A DNA stretch of 64,000 nucleotides. Source: Breviolum minutum Mf 1.05b.01 (lineage: Eukaryota; Sar; Dinophyceae; Suessiales; Symbiodiniaceae). Position 1 is the stretch's first letter, and each line of letters begins with the position of its first letter. The stretch is from NCBI GenBank assembly GCA_000507305.1, contig DF239618.1, forward strand, positions 1 to 64,000, written 5' to 3'. Below the pieces are notes generated by a model. That model was given only the letters and a program-made list of their open reading frames with translations, was not told the DNA's origin and did no database searches. Shown here in pieces: positions 12,201-22,841 of this stretch. The position numbers were made by a program, and so were the translations under genes.

Positions 12201-15200
12201 TTTATCCCATTATTTACCAAGGTTTTATACTGTTTTACCCTCCACGAAACTAACATGACATTTTCGCACCTGAAAATGGATGGTCCCGGCCTATTTTCAG
12301 GTGCCATGTATGTTAGTTTCAGGGAGGGTTATATATACATCCAATCCAGATGAGCAATGAAAAAAAGCCTGGTTGGTTTTGTTATATAGGGGATTATACT
12401 ACCCAGGTATGTAGGGATATTAATAAACCATTATAAGGATCCCTATTAACCAACCAGGATTCAATGGAAAGTAAGAAAGGTTTTTTTCGTGGCTCAGGTG
12501 GTTTTCTTGCCAGAATTTCTTCCCCCATCATCGGTCCGAGTCAACCGTCGGTACCCAGGTTCTTGGCTGGCAAAGCAGCTGACAACACGGATGATGCGGC
12601 ATGCATTGCTGGCACCGTGGCAGGTGCATTGCATGTGCGACAAGTGGCCAAGCTCTATGGTGTGCCAGTTACTTGGAGAGCAAGGTGAAGAATCCCGAAA
12701 AAAATTGAGGAATGGAAACTTAACATGACGCAAAATGTGAGAGAAAGGAGATACATTTTCCAAAGTATCATTTTGGGCATCTATGTTGAATCTAGTTGGT
12801 GGTTTCAAATATGTTTTATTTTCAAGCCCTATTTGGGGAAGATGAACCCATTTTCACAAGCATCTTTCAATTGGGTTGAAACCAGGTGATTCAAGCCGTG
12901 CCCTTTTTTGGGGTTGGTTTGATTCGCGACCTTTTCAGGGATGAAGTTAAGTGACCTCCAATTTGGGGAATCATTTCAAAAGGTCACAAATGGAAGAAGC
13001 TGGCTATATCAACTAATGGTTAACAACTAGGTCCAAAAAACAACTTCACCTATCGAAAAGTTACCTCCTGAATGATGGGACTTTAAATCTTCTGTTTCGG
13101 GGATAGGAATCCCTACTTAATAAGAACATATAGAACATGCACTATACAAGATGGGCCCAAAAACCAGTTGCGAGTAGGGATATAACTCCACTTCTAGGGG
13201 TTATAACCCAGACTTACCCATGTATAAGGCCATTTATAGTGGTTGTAACTCCATGTATATCAACTATAATGGTAATTTGATGGTTGACCAGATTCCTATT
13301 CAATCCCTGTTTGTTTTTGGCACAAGTAGGGGGGGATCTAACCTGCCCAGGATCTGTGGATCAACCGGATATAATGTGGATACTAGGTCGTGGTAGGTGA
13401 ATGATTTCACACTCACCCCCTGAAAACGAACAACTGAAATGAGCTCGTTGGTTGGAAAAGGAACAACATCTATTTGCTAGGTGGTGATGGTTGTGGTTTC
13501 AAATATGTGTCTCTTTGGACTCCTACCTCAAAAAGAATGATGTAGTTTGACTAAGTATTATATTTCAACAGGGTTGAAACCAACTAGTAAGTTACCCAAC
13601 ATCTTAATGAACTCTTTGTTTTAAGATATGGACCTAGTTTTGAAATACTTGGAACCCTACAACCTCTCCAGAACACCTTGTGTGTTTGGATATCTTTTGG
13701 AAGTTTAAATAGACAGTTCTTGGGAGGAAAAAAAAGGGGTGGCATTTTTTGTTGGTTGGTTGAGCACCCCATCCCAAACCCAATATCTATTTTGGGTGCA
13801 TCAAAAGCGAATCCTTGCCGATACATCCTCCCATTCCGAGAGTCCTTGTCAACACCTAAAACCTTCCAGCATTTCCCCGGGAAATGAGCCGTATTGGTAA
13901 AAATGAAGGTTTGAAGGAAGCCGTTGGTAGGTTAAAAGTGCTTCATATTCTAGAAAAATGGAAAGGTCTGGCAACAGGTGGGCTTGGTACCATTGGCATA
14001 TCACCCATTGTTGGTCTTATACCACCTATAATTCTTCAAAAATCTACAGCGAAAAGAATCGCAACATGTAGGTTTTCATTGTTTTCTAAAGTTCAAAGTG
14101 TCAAAGGGTTACTCTTGCATCAAGGTATATTTGTACCTTCAATCATTAAAAAAAAACAGCAGCATGTTCTTTCGGTTTTTTAGGCCACCCAAAGTCAAGG
14201 ATTCTCGTGGGTTGATGCCGACACAATCACCGGACCGGCGGATCCGGAAAATCCAGGTGATTCTCCACACTGATCATTGCCAAAAGAGTTGGTTGCCATG
14301 GTTTGACGGTTTGATTGCAGCCAGTGAGGAGTATCTTGGCGAAAATAAATGGGATTTGCTCAAGCAAAAAAATCATTTTAGGTCGTTCTTGCCGGCCTTT
14401 TTTGGGGAGTTATGATAATTGTTGCCCACAGGTTGTGTGTGTTTTTTTGTTGATTCCCCTTCAAAAATTGAGAATGTTGTTTTGGAACCGTAGTTTGTTA
14501 ATTTAAGTCTCATCTTCCAAGCCTTTTTTTAAAAGTCTTAGTTGTTAGCTTTATGTTGATGGCATGATGGCACGTAAATGATTGAATTATATTACAATCA
14601 GGGATGCTCACTTCGAAGTCTGCCTTCGCTAGAAAACCACCCATGAACTTAATCACCAATGAATGGTTGGATGAACCAAGCATTTCGTTTTGAACCTTGG
14701 AATTTTTGGAATTGGAACTGAGGTACTTTGAGAAGAACGGTGAGCCACTGTTCTCCTCTCACATGTTGGATTTGTCAGAGGAATCTTTGGAGGATAACAT
14801 CTCCATTTGCAAGAAGTACTTGGAAAGAATGGCCAAGATCAACTTGTTGTTGGAGATGGAATTGGGTGTCACTGGTGGTGAGGAGGATGCTTTATCTCTG
14901 CAAATGATCAACACAGAGTTTTGTTAATCCCGAATCCCCAAACATGGATGATTTCCGAATGATGAAAAAATGGAGAATGTGACAATGTTTTTACTTCTTT
15001 CTTAATTTGGAATACTCAATAATGGCCTATAGTTTGAGATGCGAATCACCCCCTCCCAGTATGAGACACACAAAAAACACCAAAAAACCATCAAGTAGTG
15101 GCCTTTTTTGTTGTACTACATTTCCAACTCTTCTATATGTGCCATTTATTTTTTTGGTATTACTTCTGCTGTATACCATGTTTTCTTTTTTGGGGTGGGG

Positions 15201-18086
15201 AAGTCCTCATTATCTGTATACATGTTTTCTTTTTTGGGGGAAGTCAAGTCCTCATGATTCGGTCCGTTGTTTCTGGTTGCCTTAAAAAAAACATTTTCGC
15301 TTCCAGGATGGTGTGGACAACACTGATGTGGATTCCTCCCGTTTGTACACTCAACCGGAGGAGGTTTGGCAGGTCTATGAGACCCTCTCCGCCGTCCCTA
15401 ATGGCAACTTCACCGTTGCCGCGGCCTTTGGCAACGTCCATGGTGTCTATGCTCCTGGCAATGTCAGCTTGAAACCAGTGATTTTGCACAACACACAGAA
15501 GTACATCAAGGACACCTGATAGTGTGAATTAAGGAGTTGACAAATCTTTTGAATGAGTTGTTTGTTGGAGATGAAACATATGGAAAAAACGTTTGGCTCA
15601 ATTTTTCCTCTAATACCATTCTAGCATGGTCCTCACCATGATGGGTTTACTAGTTGTTTTTTTTCCCAACCATCGTGGCTAGTCACAAATCAATGGTGAG
15701 GATAAGTCACTATGAAAAACCCTTATTTGGGTAATATTCTTACTTTACGCTGTATGATTTTTTTTGTAGTAAGGTTTGTTCAGGGATCCTTGGAATCTAA
15801 TTAATCCTAAATGTTTGATTAAATCCCAGTAGAGTAGATACATGAAGTTGAAGAGGTTATATGTTAGACTTCAAGTTGCCATCTCTGAAGTCATCACTTC
15901 TTCTGTTGCAACTGGCCGCAGTTCCCTTATAAGATTAGCTTCCTTTATTGCTATTTTTTTCCGGTTGGCACCATGACATGTATTTGGGTGAATGACTTGA
16001 CGTTATGTTTTTTTGTGTGTGTCGATGGTAGGTAGGTGATCTGAAGTTTTTCGACTTGAGGTCACTTACCTCCAGCATTTGAAAACGTTTTTCCTATTGA
16101 ACATGGTGGATGTTCCAATGTCATGTTAGTTTTCAAGGGTGTAACCTTCTCAAAAAGGGTCACGGTCGCTCACAATCTCGGAAAGATCAACTTACTACAA
16201 AATTAGCAAGATAGATATAGATTCAATCAGTATCACATCTTGAAACTAATCTTTCAGCCCTAGGGCTGAACTTTAGTAATGCTTAGCGTTGTTAGTTTCA
16301 AGGAGGTATACGGTATACTTCATAGAAACCTCGATTGGAGTTGTGCGCGAAAAGACAATGCAAAACCAACTGCCAATCGGTCCATCTAGATTCGATGACA
16401 TGATTTTTTTCCCAGGAGAAGTTGGGCTGCGAGAGCGACAAGCCCGTGTCTTTCGTTTTCCACGGAGGTTCTGGCTCCTCTTTGGAAGACATCCGTTATG
16501 CCATTGAGGCAGGCGTCGTGAAGATGAACATTGACACTGACACTCAGTGGGCTTTCTGGGATGGCATGAACGAGTACCAGAAGAAGAACAAGGACTACTT
16601 GCAAGCCCAGAAACTTTGGCTGTTGAAAAAGAAGTGAAATTTAAGTCCTGATCAGTACTGGTGAGTGAATTTTGATAGGAGATTATAACACTACATTCCT
16701 TATAATCATTGATTGTATGATAGCCCATTGTTCCAGATAATGTCAAGTCTATTTACCTACATATGGTTGAAATTTACTAGATGTGAACATAGTACATGCT
16801 TGGAGCGGTTGGCTTGGAGCGGTAGTTTTTGGTTGTTAGTTCACACTCAGTCATCGGGTACGTTTGCATTTTTTGATTGGGGATTGGATTCATTTTCAAA
16901 CGATATGATTTTTTTTTCATTTTTGTGGGATGTATTAAGACCAAGACCTAATCACAGTACCCCTATTTTTTGTCGATTCCTTCCCACTCTGCTTGTAGCT
17001 GTTCAGTAACTTAGTAATTGTAGTCGCTGGAGTCACTGGTGTCATCAGGTTTATGTGTTACTTCCCTAAGATATCCTAAGATGTGTCAGGGACAGCTTGT
17101 GATATCCTTGTAGGATCACCCATCAAGATATCCTCAGATATGTTTGATTCCCTAAGATATCCCTAAGATATCCAAGATGTCGATTTCGCGGATTCCCCCA
17201 AAAATCATCGCAGACTGTCCTGGGCTGAACCTCCCGAGGTTCACCAATGGTTCACCCATCAAAAAACCCTACATGTTTTTTGTTTTTTGTTGGGTGATTT
17301 GTTTTGTTGGCCCCGAAAGAAAATATCTGAAACACAGACCTCAGGAGTTGTAATTTTCATGTATCTAAGATTTGTGTATCTATGGGGAAAAGAATAACAA
17401 TGTTAAATGTTGAATTTAAAATTCCCAGCTTCTTAAATGGAGGTCACCAACAACTTCAGCCCCCCAAAAAAAGGTCACCAACATTCATGGAAACCCAAAA
17501 CTGAAAATCACGACTTGAAGTTCCCCTGGTGCCTGGCAATTCTGCGAGTTTGTGGACCTTTTTGGGATGGTGAAAACGTGACCCGTGACCCGAAATCAAA
17601 GGCTAAGAATCGTAACCTCCAACAAACGGGGAATGAAATGGTGACTTTGCACCTGGTACTACGGTTTGATGGAAGAAATCCTGCACCAGATGATAGGTAG
17701 TTTTTCCCATTGTTGTACAAGGTTTTATACATCCCAGGTGGTTGTTTGGGAGTTCTTCATATTTCTTCCATCAACAGCAGGTACATGGATTTGTCTATTT
17801 CCATGGCTTAAAATTGGTTCATTTTTTTCCAACAGGTATTTGTTGGGGTCTGAAAAGGTTGCTGCCAGAAGTTGGGGCCCTGGGATGCCTTAGTGGTTGC
17901 CGGTTGAAGTTAGGTTGTGGCCACCGGCCTGCGAATCATCCACCAAGGATTGGTAACCCAGAGGGTGCTGAGAAACCCAACAAGAAATACTATGATCCTC
18001 GTATGTCCTTGCGTTCCGGTGAAGAATTCATGGCAGAACGTTTGTTCAAATGCATGGAGGATCTGAAGTGCATTGACAGATTGTAA
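8891..18086 (+). CDS. FBA: Class II fructose-1,6-bisphosphate aldolase, plastid-targeted, copy 2 (complete)
   Basis: Complete eight-exon gene encoding 450 residues. Exons: 8891-9203, 10858-11014, 12559-12667, 14257-14330, 14723-14885, 15307-15510, 16416-16609 and 17948-18086 (TAA). Lengths sum to 1353 nt and all phases agree. Residues 1-~87 are a plastid leader; the enzyme begins near EKVFTKMPASVKPGVVTG. Active-site motifs: HTDHC at 197-201 (Asp199 catalytic, His200 zinc), GGEED at 269-273, FGNVHGVY with His317, FHGGSGS with His356, and NIDTDTQ from 379. The core matches E. coli FbaA and yeast Fba1 in length and order, so it is class IIA. Introns 1-4 are GT-AG; introns 5-7 can only be placed in frame as GA-AG. 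Copy 1 lies 3 kb upstream in the same orientation. The start is the first ATG after a pyrimidine tract and AG, and it gives a good signal peptide. Confidence 0.97.
11754..11924 (+). other. Short ORF (56 aa) in intron 2 of aldolase copy 2, Ig/FN3-like texture
   Basis: ATG-to-TGA frame reading MSVFAYTASNIAGES then a Ser/Lys/Val stretch. The YTASNIAGES run resembles the late strand of Ig I-set or fibronectin III domains (pattern A-x-N-x-x-G). It is too short to call a domain and lies inside an intron. Chance similarity is quite possible. Confidence 0.2.
11969..12077. repeat. Inverted-repeat element, family A, in intron 2 of aldolase copy 2
   Basis: CTCGGTGGTGGCAACTCAAAT at the left, GGGTTGAAACCACCACCTAG at the right, core AATTTGACGAGCATATTTTT. 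Confidence 0.8.
12237..12329. repeat. Inverted-repeat element, family F, interrupting a family G-like element
   Basis: Ends ACCCTCCACGAAACTAACAT and ATGTTAGTTTCAGGGAGGGT. On its left is the G-family phrase AAGGTTTTATAC and on its right ATACATCC, which are contiguous in intact G copies, so F appears to have inserted into G. Confidence 0.7.
12351..12496. repeat. Inverted-repeat element, family H, directly 5' of aldolase exon 3
   Basis: TGAGCAATGAAAAAAAGCCT at left and TTTTTTTCGTGGCTCA at right. It ends only about 60 bp before exon 3, so it lies close to the splice acceptor. Confidence 0.75.
12792..12887. repeat. Inverted-repeat element, family A, in intron 3 of aldolase copy 2
   Basis: CTAGTTGGTGGTTTCAAATA at left, GGGTTGAAACCAGG at right; the last bases of the right end are missing. 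Confidence 0.75.
13477..13587. repeat. Inverted-repeat element, family A, second copy in intron 3
   Basis: CTAGGTGGTGATGG... left end with a short internal duplication, right end GGGTTGAAACCAACTAG. Confidence 0.7.
13884..14183 (+). other. ORF (99 aa) at the 3' end of intron 3, aldolase copy 2
   Basis: Open frame with a Lys-rich N-terminus and a Gly/Ile-rich hydrophobic stretch (GGLGTIGISPIVGLIPP). It lies wholly inside an intron in the gene's strand. No family recognised; it may be chance or part of an unrecognised insertion. Confidence 0.2.
17666..17775. repeat. Inverted-repeat element, family G, in intron 7 of aldolase copy 2
   Basis: GTTTGATGGAAGAAATCCTG at left and ATTTCTTCCATCAAC at right, forming a long hairpin just 5' of exon 8. 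Confidence 0.75.
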
Positions 18087-19790
18087 GGTCGGCCAAGAGT
18101 TGGGGATGAAGAAAAATTGGGGGGAACTGAGCAGTGCAATTCGTTGAGTGGACAAATGTGAAGAATTGTTTTTTTATTTGTTACCCATGTTTTTGTGAAC
18201 TTTGAAACTTGGATAAAGATGTAAATTTGCTGTTGTTATGCTTAGTTTTTTGGATATGCAGCTGCTTTGTTTTCCACTTGATGATCTTAGTCCATGGACA
18301 AAAGTCGTACACCAGTTCAAGAAACCACATTCCGGCAAATGACAGGTGTTTTCCAAAATGCGTCGCCCTGATTTTGTCCATGAACGCATTTCGCACAAGA
18401 ACAAAGGTGACAATTTGGGCATTTTAAACTCCGCCGACGTGGCGCGACAACATATATGAAACTCCAACAGATTGGACACCAAAAACATGAAAAATGATGG
18501 TTTTCCCTAAAGATATGGGTCCCATAACCTCAATACCATGAAACATGATGGTTAAAGTTTTAAGCCTTAAATTATGGGTCCAGAATAACCCCTAAAAATT
18601 ACAAGGAAACGTGGGAACCCCATGGTTGCGGGAAAACCAGTTTGCCCTCGAACAGTTGGGGTAATGAATCTTCGGATTGAATTACCCAACAATGTATCAA
18701 CCTCACCGTAAAGTCAGGTGATGTTGAATGGTAAGCAGATTAAACCTCATTGACCTTAGTATATCACTGTATGGTACCTGAATTTGACGACCTGATGTAA
18801 ATAGTAATTTATCAACATCACTTTTCTGCTGGTTTTGAAGGCTTACTTCATGATTCATTCCCGCAAAAAAACTGAAATCCAGTTAGGGGGCCGATATCAT
18901 AATCTATCACGAACCTTCGCACATTCCAACGGAGATGTTCTTTTTTGTTTGCCATCATCATGGAAAACAAGTTGTCAACTTTGGGTTCCAAGCGAGTTTT
19001 GGTCTGTTCTTTTTACTTGTCGTATCCTTTGCCGCAAATGAATGTATCTCGCGTTTTTGGAGGATAATTTCATAAGACGCTTTGAAAACATCATGTTTTT
19101 TTCGCATCACTTTTGGAAAAAATGGAGTTTCATATATGCCTGCCTTCTTATGACCAGATCCGGTGGTGCTCTCACAGACGACCCAAACCCGGCAACAATT
19201 CTCCACAAAAAAAGCGGCTGGACTGGACTTCGTGACAACGATTTGGGAGTTCGAAAGCATCTCCAGTATGGTGGTTTAGTTGGCAAACTTCAAACATGAG
19301 TCTTCATTTAATGATAGCCAGACACATCATCAAACACGTATATATATATATGGTATATATATATATATGATATATATTATATATAAGTATTATTGTTAAA
19401 TGCCAAACTGATGATATTGAAATTGGCTTTGCTAAGTGGAGCACTGTGAGCACTATGCATTTGACATAACAACTCATTGGTGTTTTTTTGGCAGTTAGAT
19501 GCAACACCATATAACATTACAGTAATTCGTGTCTTGTGGGGGGAGATAGATGTTCCCTCAAGTCTACCTTTTAAAAATCCATTGACTTCACCGGGTGGTT
19601 TGTTAAGTCTCCAGTTATTGGGGAGATTGGGTTGCTTCCACAGCTACAAATTAGTTTATTGAGAAACGCTAAAACAAATCGCCGCTTTTTTTTTCCAGAA
19701 ACCAGGGCTAAAAACGACGTTCTTTGTTAAGCAAAACAATGGTTTCTAAGAAGTTTTGACCCTTTATGAAAACTGTGTTTTTTTTGCAGT
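18087..19790. other. 3' flank of aldolase copy 2
   Basis: No supported gene. The segments near 18230-18430 and 19100-19260 resemble each other and the 8100-8330 region upstream of copy 2, most visibly as GAAAACCACATTCC-like and GCAACAATTCTCCA-like blocks. An AT-rich microsatellite lies at about 19338-19386. Confidence 0.5.
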
Positions 19791-19830
19791 TTTGTGCGTT
19801 GGGGGGGGGGGCTATTTTTTTCAGCTTCCT

Positions 19831-19950
19831 GCAACACAGACACTTGTCAGTATACTGCTGGATCCGCAGAAGCTTTGGGTTCCAAGGAGGCAGATGTCGA
19901 CAAAAATATGAACAAATTGCAGATTTGGCCTAGAAAAAAGTGGAAACCAA
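19831..19950 (+). CDS. Possible exon, unknown protein
   Basis: Follows a long pyrimidine tract ending in CAG. One frame reads CNTDTCQYTAGSAEALGSKE, polar with two Cys, but all three plus frames stay open here. The frame choice is a guess and no function can be given. Confidence 0.25.
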
Positions 19951-20253
19951 AGGGTTATATATTAAAAATACTGTATACATATGAAAATTGTGTGTATGTA
20001 TACACATTTGTTTCAACATTATGTTTTTTCATACAATAAATGCAATAATATACATATATCTAGATTGCATTTCTGCATATCCAGTCTACATCATGTATCC
20101 CCCTGGAATCCACAAAACCCTTGTTATGTTCAACAAACAACAACTAGGCTTTATCCATTTCGTATGGCTTTTAGGTGAAGAAAGACCTTTCCAGGTAGCA
20201 AAAATGGCCCCCATCAGTATCAGGGCTCCAAAAGAAGTTTACATGGGAAAACC

Positions 20254-20379
20254 ACTAGGATGTCCATGGTACTTAGCAACGGATTATAACCCCAATATAA
20301 GTAGGTTGGATACGTCCCCTAAATAGGTTATAACCCAACTTACTAACGATCGTTACGATCACTTCCAGCAGGACACCCA
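20254..20379. repeat. Decayed inverted-repeat element, family B
   Basis: Left end ACTAGGATGTCCATGGTACTT and right end AGCAGGACACCC match the ends of better family B copies; the interior has diverged. Confidence 0.5.
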
Positions 20380-20394
20380 AGCATATTGTGGGAT

Positions 20395-20483
20395 CAACAC
20401 ATAGCTGCGCAGCTTCTCGTGTGGGTCTTGGGTCTCGATCCGCCAGCCATGGCGGCAATGTCACGCTTGGTCGGGAGACCGAC
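20395..20483 (-). CDS. Possible exon, unknown protein
   Basis: Minus-strand frame starting after AAAAAAG (acceptor) and reading VGLPTKRDIAAMAGGSRPKT, with a GT donor just before the TGA. The codons are GC-richer than the flanks. No family recognised. Confidence 0.35.
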
Positions 20484-20948
20484 CTTTTTTCCGGCAAAAC
20501 GACGTTTTGGTGAGGGATTTTTGGTTTCCACCAACAAGGTGCGCCCAAAAACCAGATATAAGTAAACCATCCCAAAAGGAAATGAACCATCTTCCAACCA
20601 ACCCTTTTTTCAGGGGACATTCGTTGGTTTTCGGTGGTAATTTTGATTGCCAGAGTTTGGAAGATATCATTTTTCATGGGATATTATGGAAATTCAGCCA
20701 TTGCTTCGACCAAAAACACCGCATTAGAAGCCTTCTACATCTATAGGTCATGGTTTCAAGACATTTTTTGTTGAAACCATCTTAAAACCCCAATTGTTGG
20801 GGAAATGATCCAATGTTAACCTTTTACATGTTCTTGAAATTGGGGTGGCAGATTTGACCCATTCTAAATGTGGCCGGTCAACTACCAAGTATACACAGAC
20901 ATCGACATTTCCCATGTGGATGTCATCGTTTTTCATGGATTCTCGGTG

Positions 20949-21058
20949 CGGAAACCCGCTTTTTCGCCGAAAACTCGGTGCAAAAGGTCCTGGCGATGTT
21001 CTCAACTGTGACCGCACAACAGGCGTCAGCGAGTGGATGGGTGTCGTCGTTTCGGTAG
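20949..21058 (+). CDS. Possible exon, unknown protein
   Basis: A GC-richer stretch. One frame reads AETRFFAENSVQKVLAMFS and ends in TAG; two other plus frames are also open, so frame and strand are uncertain. Confidence 0.25.
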
Positions 21059-21071
21059 GCTGAAATACCCC

Positions 21072-21300
21072 TACAAGGTGGGCCTCGAGCCGATCGTTAT
21101 AAATGGGGTGAAATAATCCCTACTAGGGTGTCCATGGAAGTTTTAGTAAGTTGGTTGATTTGACCTACTTAAGGGACTTATAACCTAGTTATATAAGGGT
21201 TATATCCCAGTTACTAAGTACCACGGAATCACTGGGGTTATTCTCCCGTACTTTTGGGAGTTATAACCCCATTTATACCTAGCAGGGGCCGACCTGGTAC
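21072..21300. repeat. Family J element split by a family B insertion
   Basis: The left J end CTACAAGGTGGGCC and the right part TTATAACCCC...AGGGGCCGACCTGGTAC are separated by a family B element at about 21122-21230. Confidence 0.7.
21122..21230. repeat. Inverted-repeat element, family B, nested in family J
   Basis: ACTAGGGTGTCCATGGAAG at left; core CTTAAGGGACTTATAACC; right end TTACTAAGTACCACGG. Confidence 0.75.
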
Positions 21301-22305
21301 AACTTAGATTTGTTTCCTTGATGTTTGGATCAAAAAAAACTCCAAAATATACCAATACCAAACGATGGTGACATTTTCAGAATGAGTTATTTCACCTACT
21401 GATAGATGAGGGTTTTATTGGGGTGAAATAACCCACTGGTCCGATCACCTTTTATCCTAAATTTTCAGGGACATCCAAGAAGACCTGACCTTTTTCCAGG
21501 TTTTATTGGTTGTGACCTCCAACCAAAGAAGGTTCGGACAGGTCACCGCAATTAAAAAAAACTCTGCAGAAGGTTACATGGTTAAACCTGGCCTTCTTCC
21601 AGGTTTTTCCGACGGACCTTTTTGGGAGTTTGTTTTAAGTGACCAAAATCAGGGGTGAAAACGTGACACTCCAGTTGGGGAATCAAAAGGTCACGAATGG
21701 AAGAAGCTGGTTCCAACCATTGATCTCAAGACATGACCATTCGAAGTAAGAAGTGATAGTGATCTCAACAAGTCGAATGGAAATTGGACATTCAAACATT
21801 ATATCTTATCAGCAGAAAAGTAAGAAAGACATTCGCACAATTGAAATTAATTGCAAAATGTATGTTGCAGGAAGTGTCTTTGTAGGCACAAATATGATAA
21901 TCCCCAAGGCTAAAGTATGCGAAAGTAATATTTATATATATATATACATCATTATTCATGCATAAAACATGTTTATCGTACGCATTGCTTTGCAACAACT
22001 GCAACAACTGTAAAACATGCACTCGGTAGGAATTATCTTTTCATATGATATCCTTCTCAGGAATTATCTTGTTCAGAATGTTTCCTTCTCAGGACTCAGG
22101 AATTTTGTTTTTCAGATTGTTTCCTTCTCAGGAATTATCGTTTCAATTTTTCCTCAGGACCTGTCTTTTCAGACTTATTCATCTTACTCGTTTCGCAGGA
22201 AAGATCTTTACGGATCGTTTGTTTCCTTTTCGGGAAGTATTAAAGCAATAAGATCAAATTGAAAACAATCAAGAATCAAGAGATCCCGAAAAGGGCAAGA
22301 GTTAT
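21301..22305. other. Stretch without a recognised gene
   Basis: Contains GTGACC-rich repeat pieces (about 21480-21720), an AT microsatellite near 21932-21950 and direct repeats of TTCTCAGGAAT at about 22050-22150. No coding signal that I trust. Confidence 0.5.
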
Positions 22306-22409
22306 CTCGGTGGTGGTTTCACTTTTTTTTTTATGTTCAACCTCCACTTGGGAAAAAGATCCCATTTTTACTCATATTTTTAAAAGGGGTTGGTTCAACC
22401 ACCAACTAG
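22306..22409. repeat. Inverted-repeat element, family A
   Basis: CTCGGTGGTGGTTTCA at left, GGTTCAACCACCAACTAG at right. Confidence 0.8.
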
Positions 22410-22595
22410 AGCCACTTTCCCTTCTTTTTTTTAGGGGGTTAAGCTATATTTTTTGGTTAGGCCTCACAACCTTTCATTTCTGTTGTACAAAGGTAGGATG
22501 AACATCCAAAATTCATTGATTTACCTTGAGGTTGCCCCCAAGAACGTCAGGTTGACTCCCCGTCATCATCCAAATCATCACCGGTCCGGCGTTAG

Positions 22596-22674
22596 GAATT
22601 GAAGCTGGAGATGGGAGGCTATATGCCGGCTTCTGGGAAGCCCAAAAAAACTGGCCGAAACGCCGAAACGCAGG
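22596..22674 (+). CDS. Possible internal exon, basic peptide, unknown protein
   Basis: Bounded by GGCGTTAG acceptor and a GTGTGT donor. The only frame that stays open between them reads ELKLEMGGYMPASGKPKK and continues basic. It may belong to the same plus-strand gene as the exons at 23828 and 24069, but the phases do not join directly, so at least one exon would be missing. Confidence 0.35.
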
Positions 22675-22740
22675 GTGTGTAATTTCTAATAATTAGGGTG
22701 GTGTTTTAGGGACTCTTTAAGCCCTTAAAAGGCAATATAT

Positions 22741-22841
22741 GGGTGTTTCCAAAAATAGGGGTACCCCAAAATGGATGGTTTATAGTGGAAAACCTTATTA
22801 AAATGGATGATTTGGGGGTACCACTATTTTCGGAAACATCC
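22741..22841. repeat. Inverted-repeat element, family I
   Basis: GGGTGTTTCCAAAAATAGGG at left, ATTTTCGGAAACATCC at right, with the inner inverted pair CCCCAAAATGGATGG / GGATGATTTGGGGG. Copies at 57606-57706 and, reversed, 59695-59796. Confidence 0.85.

Noticed and set aside
16273-16746. 157-codon minus ORF opposite aldolase exon 7
   Set aside because: Antisense shadow of a conserved aldolase exon; the same shadow appears opposite exon 7 of copy 1.
20000-22300. A third aldolase copy downstream of copy 2
   Set aside because: Searched the expected distance (about 3 kb past the stop codon) for the leader, EFAIPGVNVV and HTDHC texts; none found.
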